Source of the DNA: Bosea sp. ANAM02 | Lineage (GTDB): Bacteria > Pseudomonadota > Alphaproteobacteria > Rhizobiales > Beijerinckiaceae | Direction: 5' to 3' | Length of the DNA stretch: 64,000 nt | Assembly: GCF_011764485.1 (NCBI RefSeq) | Contig: NZ_AP022848.1 | Location: 4,616,001 to 4,680,000 of the forward strand | In this document: piece after piece, positions 36,842 to 45,181 of the stretch | Layout of the letters: each line of letters opens with the position of its first letter | How positions within the stretch are numbered: the stretch's first letter is position 1 | The notes under the pieces: model-generated | What the model saw: the letters and a program-made list of their open reading frames with translations, nothing else | Databases searched by the model: none | What the model was told of the DNA's origin: nothing | Made by a program: the position numbers and the translations under genes

Positions 36842-37354
36842 ATGATACGGAGCCCCGTCGAGCCGCGAAGCGCGCAACCCCCAACCCTTGCCGTCCTGGG
36901 CTGCGGCCTCCTTCTGACGCTGGTCCTGTCGGGCTGCGGCGGCGGCGAAAGCCTGCCACCCGTCGCAGGCGGCAGCAGCGTGGCGAGCGCGCCGGCACCT
37001 GCGCATATCTCGCGTGACGCGCTGATCGGACGCTGGGGCGTCGCATCCTTCCATGCGGAGAAGGACCGCAAGCGCACGGAGGCCGAGGCACGGGCGCAAT
37101 GCCGGCAGCCTTATGTCATCGCCAGAGGCAATGGCGAAGGCGTGATGATGCATGTCGCCGACGATCCCAAGCTCTACGAGCTCAGGCTGAAGGCGGGCGC
37201 CGGCGGCAAGACCTATCTCGGCTTCGAAGCCCCGGCTGGAGATCCGCAGGATCGCGAGCTTCTCTCGGTCAAGCCCAAGGAGATCGTGGCGCGCTTCGTC
37301 GACCCCGACGCCCATGCCCGTTACGGCACCTTCATCTACAGCCGGTGCGGCTGA
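36842..37354 (+). CDS. Putative lipoprotein of unknown function
   Basis: A 170-aa protein with a lipoprotein signal peptide: the hydrophobic stretch LAVLGCGLLLTLVL is followed by the lipobox LSGC, with lipidation expected at Cys32. A Gly/Ser/Pro/Ala-rich linker follows, then a globular part with two further Cys (QCRQP and the C-terminal SRCG) that could pair in the periplasm. GGAGGA sits 5 bp before the ATG. I do not recognise the domain. It precedes an L,D-transpeptidase gene by 14 bp, so a cell-envelope role is likely. Confidence 0.75.
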   Translation: MIRSPVEPRSAQPPTLAVLGCGLLLTLVLSGCGGGESLPPVAGGSSVASAPAPAHISRDALIGRWGVASFHAEKDRKRTEAEARAQCRQPYVIARGNGEGVMMHVADDPKLYELRLKAGAGGKTYLGFEAPAGDPQDRELLSVKPKEIVARFVDPDAHARYGTFIYSRCG

Positions 37355-37368
37355 CGGGAGGCGAAGCG

Positions 37369-38007
37369 ATGAACTCGACCATGCGCAAAGCCCCACGCGG
37401 CCTCGCCGCCTCCGCGCTTGGACTCACGGCGCTCCTCGCCTTTCCGCACGCGACGCCGGCGCAGCCGCGCCCACCGGCAGCGACCCAGGAGACAATGGAG
37501 ATCGTCGACGAGCCCGGCCGCGTCTCGACCGAGGACGCCACCATCACCGAGGGGCCCTATGCCCGCCAGATGGTGCTCTTCCGCTCGAGCGAGGCGCCGG
37601 GGACCGTCGTGATCCACTCGGCCGAGCGCTTCCTGTATGTGGTGCTGGGCAATGGTCGCGCGCTGCGTTACGGCATCGGCGTCGGTCGCGAAGGCTTCAC
37701 CTGGTCCGGCCAGGTCCAGGTCAGCCGCAAAGCGGAATGGCCCGACTGGCGCCCGCCGCCGGAGATGCTGCAACGCCAGCCCTACCTGCCGCGGTTCATG
37801 GCCGGCGGCCCGGGCAACCCGATGGGCGCCCGTGCATTGTATCTCGGCTCGACCGTGTTCCGCATCCACGGCACCAACCAGCCGGAGACGATCGGCCAGG
37901 CGATCTCGTCAGGGTGCTTCCGGCTCGCCAATGGCGATATCGCCGATCTCTACGATCGCGTGCCGCTCGGCACCAAGGTCATCATCCGCCACAAGGCGAC
38001 GCTGTAA
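37369..38007 (+). CDS. L,D-transpeptidase (YkuD domain)
   Basis: A 212-aa secreted protein with a signal peptide (residues about 1-32, ending near HATPAQA). The YkuD catalytic domain occupies about 80-210. The active-site segment HGTNQPETIGQAISSGCFRL holds the conserved His and the SSGC nucleophile Cys. These enzymes make 3-3 cross-links in peptidoglycan or anchor proteins to it, in the periplasm. The ATG at 37369 follows GGGAGG; an ATG at 37381 is an alternative. It is probably co-transcribed with the lipoprotein gene upstream. Confidence 0.92.
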   Translation: MNSTMRKAPRGLAASALGLTALLAFPHATPAQPRPPAATQETMEIVDEPGRVSTEDATITEGPYARQMVLFRSSEAPGTVVIHSAERFLYVVLGNGRALRYGIGVGREGFTWSGQVQVSRKAEWPDWRPPPEMLQRQPYLPRFMAGGPGNPMGARALYLGSTVFRIHGTNQPETIGQAISSGCFRLANGDIADLYDRVPLGTKVIIRHKATL

Positions 38008-38042
38008 CCGCACCTACCGGCCTGCAGAAGGAACTGACAGAC

Positions 38043-39068
38043 ATGTCGAAGGCCAACTGGTTTCGCCGCAGCGGCCTGGGCCTCGCAGCCCTCGCTGGCC
38101 TCGCGCTGCCCGTCAGCGCGGGCACGCTCGACAGCGTCAAGCAGCGGGGCACGCTGCAATGCGGCGTCAGCGAGGGCGTCACCGGCTTCTCGGAAAAGGA
38201 TGCGCAGGGGAACTGGCGCGGCTTCGATGTCGATTTCTGCCGTGCCGCCGCCGCTGCCATCCTCGGCGACGCCGGCAAGGTCGCCTTCACGCCGCTGTCC
38301 GCGAGCCAGCGCTTCGATGCCCTGAAAGGCGGCAAGGTCGACCTGCTGGCGCGCAACTCGACCTGGACGCTCAGCCGCGAAGCCGAGCTGGGCCTTGCCT
38401 TTGCGGGCATCACCTATCACGACGGCCAGGGTTTCCTGGCGAAGCGTTCGCTCAAGGCCGACACGGCGCTGTCGCTCGACAAGGCGAAGATCTGCGTCGA
38501 AGCCGGCACGACCACGCAACTCAACCTGGCCGATTTCTTCAAGGCCAACTCCATGACCTATGAGGAGAAGGTCTACCCGAACGCGGCCGCAGCCTTTACC
38601 GCCTTCGAGAGCGGGCAATGCGACGTGCTGACCCGCGACCAGTCGGCCCTGCACGGCGACCGCCTCCGGCTCGCCAAGCCGACGGATGCGATCGTGCTGC
38701 CGGACGTGATCTCGAAGGAACCGCTCGGGCCGGTGGTGCGCAGCGACGATTTTTCCTGGTTCACGCTGATGAAATGGGTGAATTTCGCGCTGGTCAATGC
38801 CGAAGAGCTCGGCATCTCAAGCGCCAGTCTCGACGACGCGCTCAAGTCGCAGAAGCCGGACGTTCGTCGCTTCACAGGGGCGGAGGGCGGTTTCGGCCAG
38901 GCGCTCGGCCTCGATGCCGATTGGGCGGTCCGCGCCATCAGGGCCGGCGGCAACTATGCCGAGATCTACGAGCGCAATCTTGGCACCGGCTCCGCTCTCG
39001 GCATCCCACGCGGCCTGAACCAGCTCTGGAACATGGGCGGCATTCTCTACGCCCCGCCGCTGCTCTAG
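38043..39068 (+). CDS. General amino-acid ABC binding protein (AapJ/BztA-like), orphan
   Basis: A 341-aa SBP_bac_3 protein with a signal peptide ending near PVSAG (about residue 25). The mature start is TLDSVKQRGTLQCGVSEGVTGFSEKDAQGNWRGFDVDFCRA, typical of AapJ/BztA. Other blocks are LLARNSTWTLSREAELGLAF, YEEKVYPNAAAAFTAFESGQCDVLTRDQSALHG and the C-terminal NYAEIYERNLG. The length fits. No permease or ATPase genes are adjacent, so it must share a membrane complex encoded elsewhere or be a duplicated receptor. Confidence 0.9.
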   Translation: MSKANWFRRSGLGLAALAGLALPVSAGTLDSVKQRGTLQCGVSEGVTGFSEKDAQGNWRGFDVDFCRAAAAAILGDAGKVAFTPLSASQRFDALKGGKVDLLARNSTWTLSREAELGLAFAGITYHDGQGFLAKRSLKADTALSLDKAKICVEAGTTTQLNLADFFKANSMTYEEKVYPNAAAAFTAFESGQCDVLTRDQSALHGDRLRLAKPTDAIVLPDVISKEPLGPVVRSDDFSWFTLMKWVNFALVNAEELGISSASLDDALKSQKPDVRRFTGAEGGFGQALGLDADWAVRAIRAGGNYAEIYERNLGTGSALGIPRGLNQLWNMGGILYAPPLL

Positions 39069-39080
39069 CTCTTTGATTTT

Positions 39081-39126
39081 GCATCGGCTTTTTCCGAAAA
39101 CCGCGTTCTACTTTTCGGGCCGATGC
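39081..39126. repeat. Rhizobiales-type intergenic hairpin repeat
   Basis: GCATCGGC (39081-39088) and GCCGATGC (39119-39126) enclose TTTTTCCGAAAACCG and CTACTTTTCGG, the characteristic core of a widespread intergenic repeat of this order (recall). A related piece, GCGAACCGGTGTCCACTTCGC, follows near 39198-39218. Located between convergent genes, it may serve as a terminator for either. Confidence 0.65.
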
Positions 39127-39245
39127 TCTAGGGCCATTCCACAACTCCCCGTATCGCGGAATTGCTCCAAGCCTTTGTTCCAACGCATCGTCTTCACGCG
39201 AACCGGTGTCCACTTCGCTCGAGAATGTTCTGAGGTGCCGCCCGC

Positions 39246-40040
39246 TCAGCTCGTCGCGAGCTCGCCGTTGGGAATGTCGGTGACCAGCATGTACCCGGGA
39301 GCATGCGAGATGCAGAACCCGGGGCGGGTCTTAGCGATGACGGCTTGCGGCGTGACGCCGCACGCCCAGAACACCGGGATCTCGTCGGGCCTGATCTCGA
39401 CGGGATCGCCATAGTCGGGCGCCATGATGTCCTGGATGCCGATGGCGGCGGGGTCGCCGAGATGGACCGGCGCCCCGTGGACCGAAGGAAACCGGCCCGT
39501 GACCTGGACGGCGCGGATCGCATCGGCCGGCGTCAGCGGTCGCATCGAGACGACCAGCGGTCCGGAGAAGCGGCCTGCCGGCGTCGTCGCTATCGAGGTC
39601 CGGTACATCGGCACGTTGCTGCCCTGCTCGATATGGCGCACCGGCAGTCCGGCGGCGAGCATCGCCTCCTCGAAGGAGAAGGAGCAGCCGATCAGGAAGC
39701 TGACGAGATCCTCGCGCCAGTAGTCGCGAATGTCGGTCGGCTCAGCCACCAGCTCGCCGTCCTTCCAGATGCGATAGCGCGGCAGGTCGCTGCGTATGTC
39801 GAGATCGCGTCCGAGAGCCGGCAGCATGGGATCGCCGATCTCGGACACGCCGATCAGCGGACAGGGCTTCGGGTTGCGCTGGCAGAACAGCATGAACTCG
39901 AAGGCAAGTTCGCGCGGTAGGATCGCCAGATTGGCCTGGACGAAGCCCGGCGCGACATTCGCGGTCGGCGCGTCGAAGGCGCCCGAGCGAACCGCCAGGC
40001 GCGCCGCATAGGGATCAAGCAAGGACGGGTTGTCTGCCAT
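39246..40040 (-). CDS. DUF1445 (D-glutamate cyclase-like) putative hydro-lyase
   Basis: A 264-aa protein of the YcsI/DUF1445 family. Recognisable blocks are [68 protein letters not shown], and the C-terminal [12 protein letters not shown] and [13 protein letters not shown]. The only functional clue is that the vertebrate homologue converts D-glutamate to 5-oxo-D-proline; bacterial members are uncharacterised. It is the last gene of the M24-TRAP-DUF2848-amidase unit, 4 bp after the amidase stop. A lactam or cyclic-amide step would suit its neighbours. Confidence 0.85.
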   Translation of the reverse strand: MADNPSLLDPYAARLAVRSGAFDAPTANVAPGFVQANLAILPRELAFEFMLFCQRNPKPCPLIGVSEIGDPMLPALGRDLDIRSDLPRYRIWKDGELVAEPTDIRDYWREDLVSFLIGCSFSFEEAMLAAGLPVRHIEQGSNVPMYRTSIATTPAGRFSGPLVVSMRPLTPADAIRAVQVTGRFPSVHGAPVHLGDPAAIGIQDIMAPDYGDPVEIRPDEIPVFWACGVTPQAVIAKTRPGFCISHAPGYMLVTDIPNGELATS

Positions 40041-40044
40041 GATT

Positions 40045-41400
40045 TCAGCGCCCGTTTGTGGCGCGAAGCGCCTGTTCCACCGCCTGCCCGATCGACAGGA
40101 CCATGCGATCGCGCCCAGCCGCGCCGGCGAGCATCAACCCGACCGGGGCCTCCCCGGAGCGATGGCACGGCACGCTCACGGCGCAGCCGTCGAGGAAGTT
40201 GATGAAAGTGGGATTGCGCAGGATCAGCAGATTGGCGGCGCCAAAGGCAGCGTCATTCGACAGCTCGTCGATCCGGGGCGCGACGACAGGTACTGTCGGC
40301 ATGATCAGCGCGTCGAAGGGAGCGATCCGCGCCTCGACCGCCCTGATCCAGGCGGAGCGGGCCGCCAGTACGTCGATATAGTCGGCAGCCGACATCTCCC
40401 GGCCGCGCAGAATCCGCACCCGCACGCGCGGATCGTAGCGATCACCCGCCCGCTCGATCAGATCGCGATGCCAGTGCCAAGCTTCCGCCGCCGCAAGGCC
40501 GCCCTTGCTATTGATCGCGCCGAGCTGTGCGAATTCGGGGACGGCGATCTCGCTGATTCGCGCACCGGCCCGCGACAGGATGCCGAGCGCGGCTTCGAAG
40601 CTGGCCGCCACCGCGGTGTCTAGGCCGTCGAGCGCGACGGTCCCGGGCACGGCGAGCCGCAATCCGGCGAGGCTCGCTTCACCGAGCAGATTCTCGCCGG
40701 TGCCGGAGAGAACCGCGTCGAGCATCGCGCAGCAGGCGACGCTGCGCGCGATCGGCCCGATCGAATCGAGGCTGGTCGAAAGCGGCAGCGCCCCGTCGCG
40801 CGGGACCCGCCGTGCGGTCGGCTTGAAACCGGTGAGGCCGCACAGCGCGGCGGGAATCCGGACCGAACCGCCGGTATCCGTGCCGATGGCGGCCGCCGCC
40901 ATGCCGTCGCTGACCGAGACCGCCGCCCCCGAGGACGAGCCGCCCGGAATGCGCCCGGCGGCCCGGTCGAACGGGTTCAGCGGCGTGCCGTAATGCGGGT
41001 TGAGCCCGAGCCCGGAGAAGGCGAACTCGGTCATATTGGTGCGGCCGACGATGACCGCGCCGGCAGCGACGAGGCGATCGACCACAGGTGCATTGGCCTG
41101 GGCGGGCGGCGCGTCGTCGAGAGCGACGCTGCCGGCCAGGGTGACATCGCCGGCAACGTCGAACAGGTCCTTGATCGAGATCGGCAGGCCCTCGAGGGCT
41201 GAGCGCGCGAAGCCGGCCTGACGCAGCGCATCGGAAGCGCGCGCTACCTTGAGCGCACGCTCGGCATGGAGGCTGGTGAAGACGCGGGCGCCCTCGCCAT
41301 CGCTCGCCCGTGCCCGCGCCAGCGCGTCTTCCGTCAGGGCGACGGAGGTGGTGCGCCCGCTTTCGAGAGCACCCCGCAGTTCGATCAAGGTCCCGTTCAT
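40045..41400 (-). CDS. Amidase-signature family hydrolase
   Basis: A 451-aa enzyme with the Ser-cisSer-Lys triad visible: Lys77 in [12 protein letters not shown], the serines of [11 protein letters not shown] (155-157) and the nucleophile Ser179 in [23 protein letters not shown]. It hydrolyses an amide or ureide C-N bond; substrate unknown. The open frame extends to 43167, but that is antisense shadow of other frames; the ATG at 41400 starts 2 bp after the DUF2848 stop. No signal peptide, so it acts on substrate imported by the TRAP transporter. Confidence 0.9.
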   Translation of the reverse strand: MNGTLIELRGALESGRTTSVALTEDALARARASDGEGARVFTSLHAERALKVARASDALRQAGFARSALEGLPISIKDLFDVAGDVTLAGSVALDDAPPAQANAPVVDRLVAAGAVIVGRTNMTEFAFSGLGLNPHYGTPLNPFDRAAGRIPGGSSSGAAVSVSDGMAAAAIGTDTGGSVRIPAALCGLTGFKPTARRVPRDGALPLSTSLDSIGPIARSVACCAMLDAVLSGTGENLLGEASLAGLRLAVPGTVALDGLDTAVAASFEAALGILSRAGARISEIAVPEFAQLGAINSKGGLAAAEAWHWHRDLIERAGDRYDPRVRVRILRGREMSAADYIDVLAARSAWIRAVEARIAPFDALIMPTVPVVAPRIDELSNDAAFGAANLLILRNPTFINFLDGCAVSVPCHRSGEAPVGLMLAGAAGRDRMVLSIGQAVEQALRATNGR

Positions 41401-41402
41401 GG

Positions 41403-42089
41403 TCAGGCGACTTCCGGCAGCGACACGATCCGGTAGGCATGCTCGATGCTGCGGCCGAGCACGGGGTCGAACAGCTCCATGCTGAACGACGGCGCCGGCC
41501 GGATACCGCCGATCGCACCGACCGTGCCGCAGATCATGCCGGTTCCGTCCGGCAGGAACTCGGCGCCGCCGGTGAAGCCGGCGATGAGCTCGAGCGGCGG
41601 ACGCAGGCTGGCCAGCGGACCTTCCTGATAGAGCACCCGTGTCCCGTTCTCCTCGATATGGGAGCGGATGATCATCTCGTCCCAGTGCCCGGCGACCTCG
41701 GCGAAGCGCCAGGCCTTGCCGGCCAGCGGCTTGGCGCAGACCTGCTTGGAGATCGCGACGCCGATGGTCTCCAGCTTGCGGTCGGTATGGTCGGAGGCGA
41801 GGCTGACATACATCTCGCCGCCGGCGCTGAAGACGAAGGTCTCGACCTCGCCGGAGCTTTCGGTCCCGATGACCTGGATGCACTCCGCCTGCGTCGCCAG
41901 GCTCTCGGCGACACGGTAGTAGAGCGGCACGGTGCTCGGACGCGGCACGCCGATGGCGGCGAGTTCCTCGATATGATGCTCGATCGCGGCGCGGTCGCGC
42001 CCGGCCCAGCCGGCGACGACCAGCTGGGCGAGTTCGACCTTGAGCGGCTTCGTGGCAGCGCCGCCTTCGACGGTAAAGTTGAGTTCCAT
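41403..42089 (-). CDS. DUF2848 family protein (FAA-hydrolase-like fold)
   Basis: A 228-aa protein matching the DUF2848 family as I recall it. The blocks YYRVAESLATQAECIQVIGTESSGEVETFVF, SLASDHTDRKLE and the C-terminal MICGTVGAIGGIRPAPSFSMELFDPVLGRSI look like the fumarylacetoacetate-hydrolase fold. No reaction has been assigned to the family that I know of. It lies between the TRAP permease and the amidase on the same strand, 45 bp from dctM, so it probably acts in the same pathway. Confidence 0.8.
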   Translation of the reverse strand: MELNFTVEGGAATKPLKVELAQLVVAGWAGRDRAAIEHHIEELAAIGVPRPSTVPLYYRVAESLATQAECIQVIGTESSGEVETFVFSAGGEMYVSLASDHTDRKLETIGVAISKQVCAKPLAGKAWRFAEVAGHWDEMIIRSHIEENGTRVLYQEGPLASLRPPLELIAGFTGGAEFLPDGTGMICGTVGAIGGIRPAPSFSMELFDPVLGRSIEHAYRIVSLPEVA

Positions 42090-42134
42090 GACGTCCTGCG
42101 GATTGTCCGAGATGGGGAGGGTGATGCCCGGCGT

Positions 42135-43418
42135 CTATTCGAAGACGCGGGGCAGGAAGAGCGCGAGGTCCGGAACGAGCGCGAGCAGCAGCAGCAGCAG
42201 CGCCATCGCCGCGACATAGGGCATGGAGCCGACGATCACCGCGTTCATCGAGCCGCTCTTGCGCAGGCTCTGGACCACGAAGAGATTGAGCCCGACGGGC
42301 GGGGTGATCAGCGCGGCCTCGACGAGCACGATGATCAGGATGCCGAGCCAGATCGGATCGTAGCCGAGCCCGATCATGATTGGCGCCACGATCGGAATCG
42401 TGGTGATCATCATCGAGAGCGTCTCCATGAAGCAGCCGAGGACCAGGTAGAATACCACGAGCACGAGCAGCATCTGCCCCGGCGAGAGTCCGAGCCCCCG
42501 GATCGAACCGGTGATCGCGTCGGTGATCCCGGTCGCCGACATCACGAAGTTGAGGAAGGCGGCGGCGACGATGATCAGCATGATCATCGCGGTCGCCTTC
42601 ATCGTGCCCTCGACGGCGTCCCGCAGCATCGACAAGGTCAGCCGGCGCGAGAATGCCGCGAGGATCATCGCGCCGGTCACGCCGAGCGCGGCGGCTTCCG
42701 TCGGTGTGGCGAGGCCGGCATAGATCGAGCCGACCACGAGCAGGAAGATGCCGAGCGGCGGCGCCAGATGCTTCAGGCTGGCGAAACGCTCGCCCCAGCT
42801 CGCGGTGATCCGGCGCCCGCCCCATTCCGGCTTCGCGATGCAGCCGACGATGACCGTGAGCATGAACAGGCCGGCGAGCAGCAGGCCGGGAATGATGCCG
42901 GCGAGATAGAGCTTGGGCACCGAGGAGTTGGTCAGCACCCCGTAGAGCACGAGGTTGATCGAGGGCGGGATCAGGATGCCGAGCGTGCCGCCGGCAGCGA
43001 GACTGCCGAGGAACAGCGGCTCGTTGTAGCCGTAGCGCTTGATCTGCGGCAGCGCGACCGTACCGACCGTCGCCGCGGTCGCGACGCTCGATCCCGAGGT
43101 CGCCGCGAACAGGGCCGAGGCGCCGATATTGGCGTGCATGAGCCCGCCCGGCAGCCAGGACAGCCACAGGCTCATCGCGCCGTACATCCGCTCGGCAAGG
43201 CCGGACCGCAGCAGGATCTCGCCGAGCAGGATGAAGAGCGGAATGGCGACGAGCAGGAACTCGTTGTTGGTGCTCCAGGCAAGCTCGCCGATGCCGCGGG
43301 TCAGCGGCAGCATCGAATAGAGCGGATCGAGGATCAGGCCGAGCACGCCGAGCGCCGCGCCGACCGGGATCGACAGGCCGATCAGGACGAGCAGGAGGAT
43401 GAGGGTGGTGCCGATCAT
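42135..43418 (-). CDS. dctM: TRAP transporter large permease (DctM)
   Basis: A 427-aa integral membrane protein with about 12 hydrophobic segments. It has DctM phrases such as LSIPVGAALGVLGLI near the start, GNTNNEFLLVAIPLFILLGEIL-like text near 60, ATSGSSVATAATVGTVALPQIKRYGY near 115, GGTLGILIPPSINLVLYGVLT near 145 and ITPPVGLNLFVVQ near 375. The ATG at 43418 overlaps the dctQ stop (ATGA). It is the sodium-driven translocation subunit; substrate set by DctP. Confidence 0.94.
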   Translation of the reverse strand: MIGTTLILLLVLIGLSIPVGAALGVLGLILDPLYSMLPLTRGIGELAWSTNNEFLLVAIPLFILLGEILLRSGLAERMYGAMSLWLSWLPGGLMHANIGASALFAATSGSSVATAATVGTVALPQIKRYGYNEPLFLGSLAAGGTLGILIPPSINLVLYGVLTNSSVPKLYLAGIIPGLLLAGLFMLTVIVGCIAKPEWGGRRITASWGERFASLKHLAPPLGIFLLVVGSIYAGLATPTEAAALGVTGAMILAAFSRRLTLSMLRDAVEGTMKATAMIMLIIVAAAFLNFVMSATGITDAITGSIRGLGLSPGQMLLVLVVFYLVLGCFMETLSMMITTIPIVAPIMIGLGYDPIWLGILIIVLVEAALITPPVGLNLFVVQSLRKSGSMNAVIVGSMPYVAAMALLLLLLALVPDLALFLPRVFE

Positions 43419-44035
43419 GCCGCGTCTCCCTTGACCATGCGCTCGCCGGCGGCAGCTTCCTCCTCGGCCTCTTCCTGGGTGGAGCGGACGCCTGCGATCG
43501 CCTTCACGGTGTCGATGTCGCCGGTCACCAGCGCGATCGAGGCGCGCAGCAGCATCAGGGCGAGAACGACGCACATGAAGAGCAGGCCGGCGAACCACAG
43601 CCCCTGCGGGATCGCGAGCGGCGTCGCCAACGGCGTATTGGCCCGGGAACTCTGGGCAAGCGAGGCGCCGACCACGTCATAGGCATAGTAGGTCAGCATC
43701 GCCATGAAGACGCCGAGTGCGATCAGCGAGACCCAGTCGAGGACGGCGGCGAGCCGCACGGAAAAGTACTGATAGAGCACGTCGACGCGGACATGGGCGC
43801 GCTGCAGGGTCGCGAAAGCGAGCGACCAGCTCGTGCTGACGGCGAAGGTATAGCTCGACAGCTCGTCCGCGCCCCCGGTGGTGAAGCCGAGGAACTTGCG
43901 GGCGAGCACGTCGAAGGAGATCAGCAGCACGCTCGCGATCGTCAGGGCCCCGGCGCACCAGACGGCGGCGCGGGACAGTTTCTCGGCATGGCGCAGCAGC
44001 GCCGCCAGAGCGTTAGGCGGGGGCGGATTGGTCAT
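43415..44035 (-). CDS. dctQ: TRAP transporter small permease (DctQ)
   Basis: A 206-aa membrane protein with four hydrophobic segments, near residues 22-42, 60-80, 98-118 and 145-168. It contains the usual DctQ phrase ISFDVLARKFLGFTTGGADELSSYTFAVSTSWSLAF. Its charged C-terminal tail (STQEEAEEEAAAGER) is longer than usual. It lies between dctP and dctM and overlaps dctM by 4 bp. Confidence 0.92.
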   Translation of the reverse strand: MTNPPPPNALAALLRHAEKLSRAAVWCAGALTIASVLLISFDVLARKFLGFTTGGADELSSYTFAVSTSWSLAFATLQRAHVRVDVLYQYFSVRLAAVLDWVSLIALGVFMAMLTYYAYDVVGASLAQSSRANTPLATPLAIPQGLWFAGLLFMCVVLALMLLRASIALVTGDIDTVKAIAGVRSTQEEAEEEAAAGERMVKGDAA

Positions 44036-44099
44036 GGCATCCTCGGCTCCCGGTAAAGTGGGAGAAGGCCGGCGCGGGGCCGGCCTCCGGTTCCGGCGC

Positions 44100-45137
44100 T
44101 TACTTCTTCGCGGTCAGGCCGAGCTCCTTGCCGACCGTGGCGTTGAAGCCGGCGACGCAATCGGCCGAGCAGCGTGCGGCCCATTTCGGCAGCACCTTCT
44201 CCTGCAGCACCGTCTTGAGCAGCGCCTTGTCGGCGTCGGTCGGGACGACGAGCTGCATCTTGCCCTTGACCGGCAGCGTGCAGGCGGCGGCGCCGGTGTT
44301 GCAATCATAGCCCTGCTGGGTCTGCTGCGCGGCCGCGTCCCAGATCTGGCCGACCAGGGTCTTGATGTTGGTCGCCAGGAACTCGCGGACCTTGGGGTCG
44401 ATCTTGTTCCAGGCGGCTTCGTTGACCGCGTGGATCTGCTGGTTCCAGTTGATCGGCAGCGCCAGCAGGTGGGTCGAGACCTCGTACCACTTGGCCGAAT
44501 AGCCGGAGAGCGAGCCGGTGATGGCGCAGTCGACGACCTTGTTCTGCAGGGCCGGCACGACCTCGCCGAAGGCCATGGTCACGCTCGAGCCGCCGAAGGC
44601 CTCGACGAACTCGGCCTGGGTGCGGCTGGAGGTGCGGACCTTCTTGCCCTTGAGATCGGCGAGGCCCTTGATCTCGGCATTGCAGAACAGCACCTGCGCC
44701 GGATAGGGCGAGATGCCGAGCAGGCGAACCTTCGAGCCCTCGCCGTAGAACTTAGCATAGATCGGCTCGAAGGCGTCGGTGATCTTGCGAGCGGTCCTGA
44801 CGTCGGGCGCCAGGCCGGCGAGATCGATGGCCTCGTTGATCGGGTTGTCACTGGCGAAATAGGAGAGCGTCGCCGTGCCGAACTCGATCACGCCCTGCGA
44901 CATCAACCGCAGCAGCTCGGGACCCTTCAGCCCCATCTCGTTGAAGCCCTTGATCTCGGCCGTGACCTGCCCCTTCGACTTCTCCGGGATCGTCTTGGTC
45001 CAGAACGGCTGCTCGTAGTCCTGATAGGCGGTGAGGTTGCTCAGCCCGCCGACGACCTTGAGGCTGGTCTTCGGCAGGTCCTGCGCGGAGGCGGCGGTCG
45101 CCGCGAGCAGGCCGGTCGCGAGAATGAATGCTTTCAT
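44100..45137 (-). CDS. dctP: TRAP transporter periplasmic binding protein (DctP)
   Basis: A 345-aa extracytoplasmic receptor with a signal peptide (MKAFILATGLLAATAASAQ). TRAP-type blocks include IKGFNEMGLKGPELLRLMSQGVIEFGTATLSYFA, LKGKKVRTSSRTQAEFVEAFGGSSVTMAFGEVVPALQNKVVDCAI and the conserved Arg in KVRTSS that usually salt-bridges a carboxylate ligand. The ATG at 45137 gives a proper signal peptide, whereas the longer frame to 45224 does not. It begins 45 bp after the M24 gene stop. Confidence 0.93.
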   Translation of the reverse strand: MKAFILATGLLAATAASAQDLPKTSLKVVGGLSNLTAYQDYEQPFWTKTIPEKSKGQVTAEIKGFNEMGLKGPELLRLMSQGVIEFGTATLSYFASDNPINEAIDLAGLAPDVRTARKITDAFEPIYAKFYGEGSKVRLLGISPYPAQVLFCNAEIKGLADLKGKKVRTSSRTQAEFVEAFGGSSVTMAFGEVVPALQNKVVDCAITGSLSGYSAKWYEVSTHLLALPINWNQQIHAVNEAAWNKIDPKVREFLATNIKTLVGQIWDAAAQQTQQGYDCNTGAAACTLPVKGKMQLVVPTDADKALLKTVLQEKVLPKWAARCSADCVAGFNATVGKELGLTAKK

Positions 45138-45181
45138 CGTTTGTCCCCTCGTTGGTGGTTGGTGGTGAAATGCCTCGCGCC

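Noticed and set aside
41401..43167. Upstream extension of the amidase frame (a 1040-codon frame in total)
   Set aside because: The upstream half is out-of-frame shadow of dctM and DUF2848; amidase homology starts at the ATG at 41400, 2 bp after the DUF2848 stop.
41310..43682. Plus-strand open frame (790 codons) opposite DUF2848 and dctM
   Set aside because: Charged, repetitive antisense composition without motifs, covering several real minus-strand genes.
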